Shown piece by piece: positions 8,929 to 17,397 of a stretch of DNA of 64,000 nt. The notes under the pieces were generated by a model. It had not been told where the DNA came from and did not search any database. It saw only the letters and a list, made by a program, of their open reading frames with translations. Every line of letters begins with the position of its first letter. Position 1 is the stretch's first letter. Source of the DNA: Bradyrhizobium macuxiense (GTDB taxonomy: Bacteria; Pseudomonadota; Alphaproteobacteria; Rhizobiales; Xanthobacteraceae); assembly GCF_007993935.1 (NCBI RefSeq), contig NZ_VITY01000021.1, forward strand, positions 81,914 through 145,913, given 5' to 3'. A program made the position numbers and the translations under genes.

Positions 8929-9186
8929 GGGCGGGAGAGGGTGGGGAGAGGGTGTGCCCCGGGCGAGACGATCGATGAGGGCACAGCTCTCGCAAGTTTG
9001 TTCGCTTTTCGCTTTGACAGATACGGATAGCGCACGTCGCGTGGCACCCCTCTCCCCAACCCTCCCCCGCAAGGGGGGAGGGAGCCCTGCCGCCGGTGCT
9101 CACCTCGCGCGCCAATCACCGAGTTGCCCGACAGCGCAGGCCCCTGCATGGGAATGTTTGATCCATCAGCCGTGCAACATATTCGA

Positions 9187-9310
9187 TGTCGTCCCTGCGA
9201 AAGCAGGGACCCATAACCACGAATGGCGATTGGTGTGCGACGCTAAAACGACGAGTCCTTTCAACAACAGCCGCCGCGGCGTATGGGTCCCGGCCTTCGC
9301 CGGGACGACA
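9187..9310. repeat. dispersed inverted repeat, family A copy 1
   Basis: The element begins TGTCGTCCCTGCGAAAGCAG and ends GGTCCCGGCCTTCGCCGGGA, two related hairpins in opposite orientation enclosing about 65 bases. A second copy with the same arms is at 42825-42948. The mirror-image arms and intergenic placement are typical of REP/BIME-like elements. Confidence 0.75.
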
Positions 9311-9357
9311 GCTGTGTGTGCCGCGAGCGTGTGCGCCGATCGCGGGCGCAGCCACCA

Positions 9358-10158
9358 TCACTCCAGATGGTTCACCTTCGCCACCCAGGCGCGGACGTCG
9401 GTGAGCACGTCGGGCAGCGCGGCCTTGACCTCCTGCACGTTCATGCCGGGCTTGATGCGGGGGTCGTAGAGCAGATTGAGCAGATATTGGTCGTAGACGT
9501 CGAAGAAGCCCATCGAGACGCTGTCGTTGAACATGGTCCACGGCACCGTCGCGGTGTCGTTGATCGGGCCGAGCGATTGCAGCAGCTCCTCATAGGCGCA
9601 GTCGAGGAAGACGAAGTCGCCATTGTCGACGGTGAGGATGACGTCGGAATGCTCGATCTCGTAGTTCTCGTTCTTGCGGAAGCCGGACAGGCATTGCGGG
9701 TCGAGCGAGGAGCGGATCTCCTTGGCGCGCTCCTGCCCGTAATAGGTGGCGATCGTGCGGTTGAGTTCGCGGTCGCGCACCATCTTGACCACGACATTGG
9801 CCGTGTCGTGATTATCGGTCATCGCGATGTCGAGATGCTGCACCTTGCTGCGGATGTCGGCGACGACCTTGGCGAGCTGGGCCTTGCGGTCGGCGCGGTT
9901 GCCGTCGGCAAACACGCGCACCGCCCTGTCGTATTTGCGGATGCGGTCGACCCGTCCGGCGAGATGATATTCGGCGCCGAACGCGGTCTTCAGGAAACCC
10001 TCGACGATCTCGGCGTCGGTGAAGGCCTTCTTCTCGTTGCGCTGGCGCGCGACGATGGCCGGCACCTCGGCAGCGGCAGGCACGGGGATTTCAGTGAGGC
10101 AAGCGGCGAGCGTTGCGGGGAGAAGGAGCAGGATCGAAGGGCGGTGCTGGGACATCAT
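9358..10158 (-). CDS. DUF2927-family lipoprotein
   Basis: This is a 266-aa protein with an N-terminal lipoprotein signal (LLLLPATLAAC, lipobox LAAC), so it is probably anchored in the membrane facing the periplasm. The mature part (AEIVEGFLKTAFGAEYH, VRVFADGN, LDIAMTDNHDTANVVVKMV) matches the DUF2927 pattern. Its function is unknown. Two adjacent ATGs (10158 and 10155) could start it; the Shine-Dalgarno is weak. It lies downstream of an L,D-transpeptidase gene on the same strand, 90 bp away. Confidence 0.75.
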   Translation of the reverse strand: MMSQHRPSILLLLPATLAACLTEIPVPAAAEVPAIVARQRNEKKAFTDAEIVEGFLKTAFGAEYHLAGRVDRIRKYDRAVRVFADGNRADRKAQLAKVVADIRSKVQHLDIAMTDNHDTANVVVKMVRDRELNRTIATYYGQERAKEIRSSLDPQCLSGFRKNENYEIEHSDVILTVDNGDFVFLDCAYEELLQSLGPINDTATVPWTMFNDSVSMGFFDVYDQYLLNLLYDPRIKPGMNVQEVKAALPDVLTDVRAWVAKVNHLE

Positions 10159-10248
10159 GACAACGCTGCCGCAAGGTGTGCGGCAGCGCAAGGCGGGATC
10201 GGCGAACTTGCCGGATGGCGGCGCCCGATTCCGTTGAAATCGCCGCGA

Positions 10249-10821
10249 TCAGTTCTTCACCACGACGGTGGCGCCGACCGAGACGCGATCATAGAGGTCC
10301 TTGACGTCCTCATTGGTCATGCGGAAGCAGCCGGACGAGACCGCTTGTCCGATCGTCTCCGGCTCGTTGGAGCCGTGAATGCGGTACAGCGTCGAGCCGA
10401 GATACATCGCCCGCGCGCCGAGCGGATTCTCGATGCCGCCGCCCATGTGGCGCGGCAGATCGGGGCGGCGGCGCAGCATGTCCGAGGGCGGCGTCCAGGA
10501 CGGCCATTCCTTCTTCGCACTGATGCGGTGCACGCCGCTCCAGCGGAAGCCGTCGCGGCCGACGCCGATGCCGTAGCGCAGCGCCTGGCCGTTGGCCTGC
10601 ACCAGATAGAGCCGGCGCTCGGCGGTGTTCACCACGATGGTGCCGGGGGCGTAGTTGGTCGGGTAGTCGACGGTGGTGCGCGGGATCGGGCTTGCGCCAC
10701 CGCCGCCGAAGAAGCTCGGGGCTTCGGACTGGTAGCCACGGGAGTCGAAGAACTGAGCCTGGGCCTGGCCGGCACCTGCCAGGATCGTGAGCGCGGCAAA
10801 CATCAAGGCAAACGGGCGCAT
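10249..10821 (-). CDS. L,D-transpeptidase (YkuD/ErfK-YbiS-YcfS family)
   Basis: The 190-aa protein has a signal peptide ending AGQAQAQ and a YkuD catalytic domain: GTIVVNTAERRLYLV opens it, and the active site reads IHGSNEPETIG then SSGCFRM, with the nucleophile Cys in the conserved S-x-G-C-x-R-M context. It should act in the periplasm on peptidoglycan stem peptides, forming 3-3 links or attaching proteins. The ATG at 10821 has GAGG about ten bases upstream and starts the signal peptide. It diverges from the ThDP enzyme gene. Confidence 0.88.
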   Translation of the reverse strand: MRPFALMFAALTILAGAGQAQAQFFDSRGYQSEAPSFFGGGGASPIPRTTVDYPTNYAPGTIVVNTAERRLYLVQANGQALRYGIGVGRDGFRWSGVHRISAKKEWPSWTPPSDMLRRRPDLPRHMGGGIENPLGARAMYLGSTLYRIHGSNEPETIGQAVSSGCFRMTNEDVKDLYDRVSVGATVVVKN

Positions 10822-11046
10822 GGTCGTCGTCCTCGCGAACAATCAAATATGTGCTCAGACAGGCCACAATTACCGGCGTTTCGCAAGCGACGAAGCCGTG
10901 ACCTTAGGCACTTTCCGGCAACACGGTTTAAAAAGGCAACAGACCGCAGGCGATACCAGCATTGTCCGGCCAAACCTTTGACGAAGCGGATGAAGAATGG
11001 TTGATCTGGAGCGGCCACAAGAACATCTCGAAACGGGAGCGAGAGC

Positions 11047-12594
11047 ATGAACGGTGCGGAAAGTCTGGTACGGACATTGGTCGCGGGCGGCGTGGATGTC
11101 TGTTTTACCAATCCGGGCACCTCGGAGATGCATTTCGTCGCGGCGCTGGACAAGGTCCCGGGCATGCGCTGCGTGCTCGGCCTGTTCGAAGGCGTGGTGA
11201 CCGGCGCGGCCGACGGCTATTTCCGCATGAAGGGAACACCGGCCTCGACCTTGCTGCATCTTGGGCCCGGCCTCGCCAATGGCCTTGCCAATCTGCACAA
11301 TGCCAAGAAGGCGCATTCCGGCATCGTCAACATCGTCGGCCAGCACGCCACCTACCACATCGGCTACAACGCGCCGCTGACATCGGATATCGAGGGCCTG
11401 GCGCGGCCGATGTCGTCCTGGGTACGAACGTCGCCGGATGCCAAGTCGGTCGCGGCCGATGGCGCGGCGGCGATCGCCGCGGCAAAGAGCGCGCCGCCCC
11501 AGATCGCAACGCTGATCCTGCCGGCCGACACCGCCTGGAACGAGGCCGACGGCATCGCCGAGGTGCCTGTCGATACGCAGCGCCCGAGCTACTCGCCGCA
11601 GGCGGTCGACACCGCGGCGAAGATCCTGCACGGCGATGCCGCGCACACGCTGCTGCTGGTCACCGGCAGCGCGCTGACCGACCACGGGCTGGCGCTCGCC
11701 GAGCGCATCGCCGGCAAGACCGGCTGCACCGTGATGGGCCAGACCTATCACCCGCGCATGGCGCGCGGCCGCGGCCGCTTCTCGATCAACCGCATCCCCT
11801 ATGTGATCGAGCAGGCGCTGCCGATCCTGAAGAATTTCCGTCACATTGTACTGGTCGAGGCCAACGATCCGGTGGCGTTCTTCGCCTATCCGAACAAGCC
11901 GAGCATGCTGAAGGCGGAAGGCTGCGAGGTGCATCGCATGACCGCCTGGGGCGAGAATTCGGTCGCAGCCCTCGAGGCGCTGGCCAATGCGCTGCATGCG
12001 ACGGCGCAGGACGTCAAGCCGCAGCAGCATCCCGAACTCGTCAAGCCGACCGGCGCGCTCAACCACTCGACGATCGCGCAGGCGATCGCCTGTGCGATCC
12101 CCGACAACGCCATCATGGTCGATGAATCCGTCACCACCGGCCGCGGTTTCTTTCCGCCGACGGCGGGGGCTGCGCCGCACGACTGGCTGCAGAACATGGG
12201 CGGCTCGATCGGCTTCTCGACGCCGGTGGCGACCGGCGCTGCGGTTGCCTGTCCGGACCGCAAGGTGATCTGCATGGTCGGCGACGGCAGCGCGATGTAC
12301 ACGATCCAGTCGCTGTGGACGCAGGCGCGCGAGGGGCTCAACGTCGTGACCATCGTGTTCGCCAACCGCATCTACCAGATTCTGCGTGGCGAGTTCGACG
12401 GCGTCGGCGCCGGCGAGCCGGGCAAGCGCGCGCAGGACATGCTGAAGATCGATCGGCCGACGCTCGATTTCGTGGCGCTCGCGAAGGGCATGGGCGTGCC
12501 GGCGGTGGCGGTCACATCAGCGGATGAGTTCAACAAGGCGCTGGCGAATGCCGTCGCCGAGCCGGGCCCGCGGCTGATCGAAGTGCAGATGTAG
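11047..12594 (+). CDS. thiamine diphosphate-dependent enzyme, acetolactate synthase-like
   Basis: The 515-aa protein has the three-domain ThDP decarboxylase/synthase layout. The PYR domain (1-170) includes GLFEGVVTGAADG with the conserved activating Glu, the central domain spans about 185-320, and the PP domain (345-515) holds the cofactor motif MVGDGSAMYTIQSLWTQARE ending FANRIYQIL. It would use ThDP and Mg2+ to act on a 2-oxo acid. Annotated relatives are often called acetolactate synthase large subunit, but benzoylformate- or oxalyl-CoA-decarboxylase-like chemistry is equally possible. No small subunit gene is next to it, arguing against the canonical IlvBH role. Confidence 0.82.
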   Translation: MNGAESLVRTLVAGGVDVCFTNPGTSEMHFVAALDKVPGMRCVLGLFEGVVTGAADGYFRMKGTPASTLLHLGPGLANGLANLHNAKKAHSGIVNIVGQHATYHIGYNAPLTSDIEGLARPMSSWVRTSPDAKSVAADGAAAIAAAKSAPPQIATLILPADTAWNEADGIAEVPVDTQRPSYSPQAVDTAAKILHGDAAHTLLLVTGSALTDHGLALAERIAGKTGCTVMGQTYHPRMARGRGRFSINRIPYVIEQALPILKNFRHIVLVEANDPVAFFAYPNKPSMLKAEGCEVHRMTAWGENSVAALEALANALHATAQDVKPQQHPELVKPTGALNHSTIAQAIACAIPDNAIMVDESVTTGRGFFPPTAGAAPHDWLQNMGGSIGFSTPVATGAAVACPDRKVICMVGDGSAMYTIQSLWTQAREGLNVVTIVFANRIYQILRGEFDGVGAGEPGKRAQDMLKIDRPTLDFVALAKGMGVPAVAVTSADEFNKALANAVAEPGPRLIEVQM

Positions 12595-12627
12595 CACGCA
12601 TGATTTGAAAAGGCCGCGGCGGCGGTA

Positions 12628-12676
12628 GTGCATGATCCGGAAAAGTGTGAAGCGGTTTTCCGAAAAGATCATGCTC
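12628..12676. repeat. dispersed palindrome, family C copy 1
   Basis: The arms are GCATGATCCGGAAAAGTGTG and CGGTTTTCCGAAAAGATCATGC, a pattern seen between genes in many rhizobial genomes. Further copies are at 36178-36253 and, inverted, 37176-37246. It sits between the ThDP enzyme gene and the next gene, whose open frame runs back into it spuriously. Confidence 0.75.
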
Positions 12677-12732
12677 AAAAGAAGCTAAAGTGCGATGAAG
12701 CTCATCGCGCTTTTGTCCAGTCGGAGGCGCCA

Positions 12733-13269
12733 ATGCAGACCGAGCTGAACAAGGTGATCGCCGCCGTGCAGGAGTTTTACGCGCAGGAGACGTTCCTGCT
12801 GGAGCGCGATCTCGGCGAGCGAACGCTCACTCACCGGCTGGCGGTCTATGTCGAGCGGCAGTTCTCCGGCTGGCAGGTCGATTGCAACTACGATCGGCTC
12901 GGCGAGCGCACGCTGCGGCTGCCGCGCGGCTCGGGGAGCTCGACCGATGACCATCTCGGCAAGTCGATCTATCCCGATATCGTCGTGCATCAGCGCGATA
13001 TCCCGAACAATCTGCTCGCCATCGAGCTGCGCAAGGACAGCAATCACCAGCCGCTCGAGCACGATCAGCGCAAGCTGGCCGCGCTGACCGATCCGAACGT
13101 GTGGTTTGCCTATGCGATGGGCGTGCTGGTGATCGTCGGGCAGGACGGCGTGAGCTTTTCCGAAGTCTATGCCGGCGGCACGATCGACAGCGCCGCGTCG
13201 CGCTGGTTTGCCGAGCGCGTGCAAGAGAGCGGGCTCGCGGCACGGCACGACAATGGCGCTCCGCGTTAA
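12733..13269 (+). CDS. hypothetical protein, possible PD-(D/E)XK nuclease fold
   Basis: This 178-aa soluble protein contains YPDIVVHQRD, then LLAIELRKDSN about twelve residues later, the spacing of a PD-(D/E)XK nuclease core. The usual ExK reads ELR followed by K, so the lysine is displaced by one and activity is uncertain. The ATG at 12733 is chosen because TCGGAGG is just upstream and the extra upstream codons come from repeat DNA. It stands alone; a terminator-like hairpin lies 300 bp downstream. Confidence 0.65.
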   Translation: MQTELNKVIAAVQEFYAQETFLLERDLGERTLTHRLAVYVERQFSGWQVDCNYDRLGERTLRLPRGSGSSTDDHLGKSIYPDIVVHQRDIPNNLLAIELRKDSNHQPLEHDQRKLAALTDPNVWFAYAMGVLVIVGQDGVSFSEVYAGGTIDSAASRWFAERVQESGLAARHDNGAPR

Positions 13270-13632
13270 GCCTATCGACGATTCTCGCTGCGGATTGCAG
13301 TGATAGCCCGTTTGGATCATGCGTCGCCGCTGCACGCACGGCAGAACAGAAGGTGCGGGAGGTGGAGCAATTCCTGGAGCCGGTGGTCATTTTTCAGAAC
13401 GATCCGATGGCGGTGCGGATTATCGGCTCTGCGCCTCTTTCGCTCCCCCTCCCGCACTTCAATTCGCTGGCCCAGCTCACTGGTCCAAGCTCTACTGTTT
13501 CAAGCCGGCGGCGCAGCTGAATGCGACGTCAAAGGCCGAGGCAGCATCCGCACCGAGACAGTAAAAAGGCCGCCTTCGGGCGGCCTTTTCCGTTTCGTCT
13601 TGTCCGTGATCGCGGTGTGCGATTGTTTCTGT
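13270..13632. other. gene-free stretch
   Basis: These 363 bases hold no frame with a convincing start and composition. The only clear element is the hairpin at 13564-13592. Confidence 0.45.
13564..13592 (-). terminator. rho-independent terminator
   Basis: GGCCGCC and GGCGGCC arms flank a TTCG loop with A-run on one side and T-run on the other, so it can act in both directions. It ends the 75-aa exported protein gene on the minus strand. Confidence 0.75.
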
Positions 13633-13860
13633 TTATTGCTTGGTCGCATCGTCGCCGGTCGCGGCGGCGCCTGTCTTGGCTTTCGATTTCTTTGCGGTCT
13701 TCTTCGCTTTCTTCTTCGGCGCCATCTTGGTCGCCTCGCCCTTGGCCGCCGTGTCGCCGCTTTGCGCCGCAGGGGCCGTGGTGCCGCCTGCCTTGTCCTG
13801 CGCGAGTGCAGCGGACGAGACGAAGGCGAGGGCGGTGGCGGCGAGGATCAGTGTTCGCAT
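13633..13860 (-). CDS. small exported Lys/Ala-rich protein
   Basis: A 75-aa protein with a signal peptide (residues 1-21, ending ALAQ) and a low-complexity mature part rich in Ala, Thr and Lys (PKKKAKKTAKKSKAKTG). GGGAGAA precedes the ATG at 13860 and a terminator follows the stop. The basic tail could bind nucleic acid or anionic cell-surface polymer, but no function is known. Confidence 0.65.
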   Translation of the reverse strand: MRTLILAATALAFVSSAALAQDKAGGTTAPAAQSGDTAAKGEATKMAPKKKAKKTAKKSKAKTGAAATGDDATKQ

Positions 13861-13960
13861 CGGATGGTTCTCCCAAGTTGGTTTCCGGCGCCCCTCAACG
13901 GGACAGAATGTCGCAGGTTCCGCGAGCCCGATCAGCAGTCCGTGAGCTCAGCGTGATCGG

Positions 13961-13971
13961 CCCCCCCCCCC
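13961..13971. repeat. run of eleven C residues
   Basis: A homopolymer of 11 C lies upstream of the 46-aa membrane-protein gene at 14045. Such tracts vary in length by slippage and are also prone to sequencing error. Confidence 0.6.
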
Positions 13972-14044
13972 GGTGCGATCCGGGCGGAACCTGGAACCGG
14001 GAGCTGCGTTATGTCGCCGGGCAGGAGTTCCGAGGAGAGACGCC

Positions 14045-14185
14045 ATGCGCTGGCGGTCGATGACGGAAACCACCAATACGGTGCTCGACACCGCCCCGGA
14101 GAACACGTTCTACGCGGTGGGCTGGACGGTCAGCGGCGTGGCGACGCTCGCCACCATCGTCGCGGTCTGGATGTTCGGGATCTGA
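14045..14185 (+). CDS. 46-aa single-helix membrane protein
   Basis: The ATG at 14045 has AGGAG eight bases upstream. The product has a short polar N-terminus (TETTNTVLDTAPENTF) and one hydrophobic helix (VGWTVSGVATLATIVAVWMF). Similar tiny one-helix proteins occur elsewhere in this window (36920, 37244, 34807). No function is known. Confidence 0.55.
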   Translation: MRWRSMTETTNTVLDTAPENTFYAVGWTVSGVATLATIVAVWMFGI

Positions 14186-14242
14186 GGGCAGGCGTTTCGC
14201 GCCGGCGTTCGGCTTGCGACCCGCCGGCGAGCGGTTGCGTGT

Positions 14243-14614
14243 CTACTTTCGCAGGATGACCAGCGCTTCCCGATAGAGCTGCGAGAAACACACCAGCAGC
14301 GCGCTCGACAGCAGGAACATCGCCATGCTGTCGTAATCGGCGGCGGTCGGCCAGGCGAACTCGAAATAGGGCGGCATGAACGCCCACCAGACGATCGGAA
14401 CCGTGATGATCGTGGCGAAGGCGCCGGCCGGCGCGCCGCCCATCAGGCCGGCGATCAGGATCGCCGGCACGAAGCCCGCGAAATAGAGTTGCATACCGAA
14501 GCTTGCGAACATTTCCTGCGTTGCGGTGGCGAGCACCACGGCCAGCAGGGCGACGACGAACGTCGACAAGGACCAAGGCCGCAGCTTCAGAATGTAGTCG
14601 TTGCCCTTGCGCAT
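14243..14614 (-). CDS. stand-alone DUF4118 membrane protein
   Basis: The 123-aa protein is almost all membrane: four hydrophobic segments with the DUF4118 pattern (FVVALLAVVLATATQEMF, FAGFVPAILIAGLMGGAPAG, VPIVWWAFMPPYFEF). This domain is usually the N-terminal sensor of KdpD-like and other histidine kinases; here no kinase part follows. The ATG at 14614 has GGGAAG upstream. It may be a detached sensor or a remnant that remained folded. Confidence 0.72.
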   Translation of the reverse strand: MRKGNDYILKLRPWSLSTFVVALLAVVLATATQEMFASFGMQLYFAGFVPAILIAGLMGGAPAGAFATIITVPIVWWAFMPPYFEFAWPTAADYDSMAMFLLSSALLVCFSQLYREALVILRK

Positions 14615-14794
14615 CGAGACTTCCCGGCCTCCGCGAGTTCCGGGAAGGTAGCCGAGGAGGCCTGCAAACAAAACCCCGTAGGACTCCGTGGAGGGCAGGG
14701 TCTGCTCGATACAGTGAAAAGGAACCGGCCCGGTCAAGCCCCTGCCGCATTGTCGCGCTTATTGCACCGCGGCGGGTGATGGTGGGACAGCGCA

Positions 14795-15094
14795 ATGCTG
14801 GAAATTCTGATTGTCGTTGTCGTCACCGGGATCGGGTTCGTAGCCGGGTACGGCGTCCGCGAGCTGATCTCGCGCCACCGACGGCGGTCTTCCCCGCGCG
14901 TTCGCGCGCCGCGGCTTCGGGCCGCGAATGACGACACGTCCGCCCGCGGCTGGTATCGGCCGACCGGCACGCAACCCGCCGATCAGGCCACCCCGCCATC
15001 CGACGAACTCGACGGCGCCGTGCGCGATCTGCTCGGCGAACTCAGCCGACGCACCGCCAACCCGTCACCCGCCCCGCACCGCCGCCGGCAGTGA
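14795..15094 (+). CDS. small membrane-anchored hypothetical protein
   Basis: A 99-aa protein with an N-terminal helix (LEILIVVVVTGIGFVAGYG), a basic Arg-rich stretch (SRHRRRSSPRVRAPRLR) and a disordered polar tail with one short predicted helix (DELDGAVRDLLGELS). The helix-then-Arg order predicts a cytoplasmic C-terminus. It is the last gene before the island edge. No family recognised. Confidence 0.5.
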   Translation: MLEILIVVVVTGIGFVAGYGVRELISRHRRRSSPRVRAPRLRAANDDTSARGWYRPTGTQPADQATPPSDELDGAVRDLLGELSRRTANPSPAPHRRRQ

Positions 15095-15130
15095 GCCGGA
15101 ATGCCGGCCGCATCGCACGCGCGTCGGCAC

Positions 15131-15160
15131 CTTTGCATGGGGTTGTTTTCGACATTTTGG
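15131..15160. repeat. short dispersed repeat, family F copy 1
   Basis: The motif CTTTGCATGGGGTTGTTTTC followed by GAcATTTTGG recurs with one mismatch at 58565-58594. Both copies are intergenic and in the same orientation. Confidence 0.6.
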
Positions 15161-15227
15161 ATGAGGCGGTCCCGAACGGCGCCAGAATGTCGACAATCGT
15201 CCGCACCCGGCGATTTGGGAAGGGGAA

Positions 15228-15272
15228 TGGTGGACGCACAAGGGATCGAACCTTGGACCTCTCCCGTGTGAA
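15228..15272 (-). other. tRNA-Val(CAC) 3'-half remnant, probable attachment site of the first integrase
   Basis: Read on the minus strand, the segment has an anticodon loop TTCACAC, the 3' anticodon stem GGGAG, a T-arm CAAGG-TTCGATC-CCTTG, acceptor strand TGCGTCC, A73 and CCA. The 5' half is absent: the sequence beyond the anticodon loop does not continue a tRNA. A 3' tRNA fragment next to a tyrosine integrase gene is the usual end left by site-specific integration. Confidence 0.75.
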
Positions 15273-15602
15273 CCACAATATGTAGATCTGGCCCGACCAC
15301 GCCCGGCCACAGTTTTGTCTGAATAATCCATTTTATTACAGTGGATTGTGTTCGATTTGACCCCAGTAGGCCATAAGCGACCATACTGCATTTTGTGTGC
15401 CCCTGTTGTGCCCACCACAGATTTTCCCGTGGGGCACACAATTCGGGGAAGCGTCTGTGCCTCGGTTATTCTCGAAGGCACCGTCCTTCCACGCTCGTGT
15501 GCCCCGGGGGCGGAAAAGCGAAGAAAATCAATGGTGCTTTCCCGCTGCTTGAATGATCTGGGCGCCCACGGGGGCACACCGTGACGAGGAGCGTAGGGAT
15601 TC

Positions 15603-16934
15603 ATGCCTGAGCCGAGCAACCAACTGACACTCACCGACGCGGTGATCCGCAGCGCCACGATGCCACCCGGAAAGGCGCAGCATTATCTCCACGACGATAA
15701 GCTGCCCGGCCTCGCGCTGCGCATGCGCGCTACCGGCGGCCGGACTTGGGTTTACCTCTTCACCAAGCCGGGGGTGAGGGGCACCCAGCGCAAGACGCTC
15801 GGACCATGGCCCAAGTATAATGAGAAGGTTGCACGCAAGGCCGCCACTATTGCCGCTGGCGACGTGTTCAAGGGCACGGACCCTAATGACGCGAAACGAG
15901 AGGCGAGGCGGCAACAAGTGGCTGAGAAGCACCGCACAACGCTGGCAGACCTCATTGTTGAGGATAGTCCCTACCAGACGTCCTTGACCGGGCGCCAAGT
16001 CGTCAACTGGAAGCCGGCCATGTCGGCGTTGCGGCGTGGACTCAAGGAGCACGCCGAGGGTGGTGTGGGTGAGCTGACGCGACGGCAAATTATGGCTGCA
16101 GTCGACCGAGTCGCCAAAACCGGAAAGCGTGGCGCGGCCAAGGACCTGCGCAAGCATACCCACACATTCCTCGAATGGTGTGTTGGCGAGGGTTATGTCG
16201 ACCACAATGTACTTGCCGGCTATCGCGAGCCCAAGGAAACCCGCGCGCAAAGGGTGGGACGCAGAACGAGGGGCCGCGCCCTGACTGACGAAGAAATCAT
16301 CAAGGTCTGGCATGCATCCGGCAAGCTCGGCACGTTTGGGCTGCTGACGAGGATGTGCCTACTCGGTGGCCCGCGCCGGAGCGAGCCAACCATGATCGAA
16401 TGGCAAAAGCACATCATGGATGACCGCATCACCTTCGATGCGGCCTGGACCAAGATGGGTTTGCACCACGATGTACCGCGCTCTCACCTTGTTGATGAGG
16501 TGCTCGCGGGCGCGAGGCATTTCCAGCGCGCGACGTCCGACTATGTCTTCCCCTCGCCAAAGACCGGCGGCCAGATGTCGGGCTTCACCAAGATGGTCGA
16601 CCGTTTGGTCAAAGAGGCTGGTGTCGCCAAGTTCACTATGCATGACTTGAGGCGCAGTCTGCGTACCATCATGTCGCGCTGCGGCTACGACAATGAGATC
16701 CAGCGCCTGTGCGTCGGGCAAAAGCCAGGCGGTATCGATCAGGTCTACAATCACGACGAACGGTGGATCATCCGCAAAATGGCATTCGAAGCAGCTCATG
16801 ACTACATCGCGGAATTGATCGGCGCGATAAGGGTTGGCAAAGTCGTGCGCCTGCAGCGGACGAATCCGCTTGATCCGATCAAGGCCGAACTGCTCGGCCG
16901 TCTCCGGGAACACTATGCGGCTAAGATGGCTTAG
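15603..16934 (+). CDS. tyrosine site-specific integrase (DUF4102 type)
   Basis: The 443-aa integrase has the N-terminal arm-binding DUF4102-like region (KLPGLALRMRATGGRTWVY, RKTLGPWPKYN), a SAM-like core-binding domain (about 110-215) and a catalytic domain. Visible catalytic residues are Arg in GGPRRSEP (near 257), His347 and Arg350 in MHDLRRS, and Tyr382 in QVYNH. At the usual second His the sequence reads VGQKPG, so that His is Gln. It begins 330 bp inside the tRNA-Val remnant and points into the island, as expected for the integrase of this element. It overlaps the next gene by 14 bp, tail to tail. Confidence 0.88.
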   Translation: MPEPSNQLTLTDAVIRSATMPPGKAQHYLHDDKLPGLALRMRATGGRTWVYLFTKPGVRGTQRKTLGPWPKYNEKVARKAATIAAGDVFKGTDPNDAKREARRQQVAEKHRTTLADLIVEDSPYQTSLTGRQVVNWKPAMSALRRGLKEHAEGGVGELTRRQIMAAVDRVAKTGKRGAAKDLRKHTHTFLEWCVGEGYVDHNVLAGYREPKETRAQRVGRRTRGRALTDEEIIKVWHASGKLGTFGLLTRMCLLGGPRRSEPTMIEWQKHIMDDRITFDAAWTKMGLHHDVPRSHLVDEVLAGARHFQRATSDYVFPSPKTGGQMSGFTKMVDRLVKEAGVAKFTMHDLRRSLRTIMSRCGYDNEIQRLCVGQKPGGIDQVYNHDERWIIRKMAFEAAHDYIAELIGAIRVGKVVRLQRTNPLDPIKAELLGRLREHYAAKMA

Positions 16935-17187
16935 TGGTTTTGTCGCATCCGGCCAAATAGTCGCGGACAGCGTCGACACGATAAAGCGGGCGGCCGTCGA
17001 CGTAGCGCCATTTCAGCGGGTGGTTCGGATCGCGCCGCCATTGCTCCAGCGCTCCAGGCGTGCGTCGGATGATCGCGGCCGCCTCTCGTGCGGTCAAATT
17101 AGAGCCGCCCGGCAACGTATCGATATCGAACGTCGCGGGCGGCGGCATGCCACGGTTCTCACGATTACGCTTCGTGGCACTCGGCAT
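16921..17187 (-). CDS. small HTH DNA-binding protein, excisionase-like
   Basis: The 88-aa product contains LTAREAAAIIRRTPGALEQW, then RYVDGRPLYRVDAVRDYL, the pattern of an AlpA/excisionase-type winged helix that recognises one DNA site. It is convergent with the integrase and overlaps its end, a common recombination directionality arrangement. The ATG at 17187 has AGGATC upstream; an in-frame ATG at 17247 is a possible longer start. Confidence 0.6.
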   Translation of the reverse strand: MPSATKRNRENRGMPPPATFDIDTLPGGSNLTAREAAAIIRRTPGALEQWRRDPNHPLKWRYVDGRPLYRVDAVRDYLAGCDKTTKPS

Positions 17188-17397
17188 TTTGCTAGATCCT
17201 GCGAATTCAACTGACTCGATCCGAGTCTCTTCGTCCTTGCTGCACATGCCTTCGTCTTGAGTTTTGATGGGCCTAAGGCAATGAAATCCTAGGCCGATCC
17301 AGCAAGAAAGAATCAAGTGCGCACGTACGGCTGTTGGCTAGGCGTGGCGTATGAATAGGACGAATTGGTTCGATTGGTCTGGGACGCCCGGGAGCGC

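Larger units (their letters stand above)
8743..9357. other. gene-free intergenic stretch with nested palindromes
   Basis: No convincing gene is seen in these 615 bases. It holds two perfect palindromes (8865-8890 and 8905-8928), C-rich tracts (CTCCCTCTCCC, mirrored by CCCTCTCCCCAACCCTCCCCC near 9050), and a complete copy of a dispersed repeat at 9187-9310. It separates two minus-strand genes. Confidence 0.6.
15095..15602. other. island left border, no gene
   Basis: These 508 bases contain the short dispersed repeat at 15131-15160, the tRNA-Val remnant at 15228-15272 and about 330 bases of lower-GC leader before the integrase start. The lower GC begins right after the tRNA remnant. Confidence 0.6.

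Noticed and set aside
8743..9357. CRISPR array
   Set aside because: Palindromes here are few, differ from each other, and have no regular spacers.
9283..11004. 573-codon plus-strand frame
   Set aside because: Runs antisense through the DUF2927 and L,D-transpeptidase genes; composition rich in Arg/Asp/Ala and no motif.
10870..12180. 436-codon minus-strand frame
   Set aside because: Antisense to the ThDP enzyme gene, whose motifs are clear; Arg/Asp/His-rich shadow composition.
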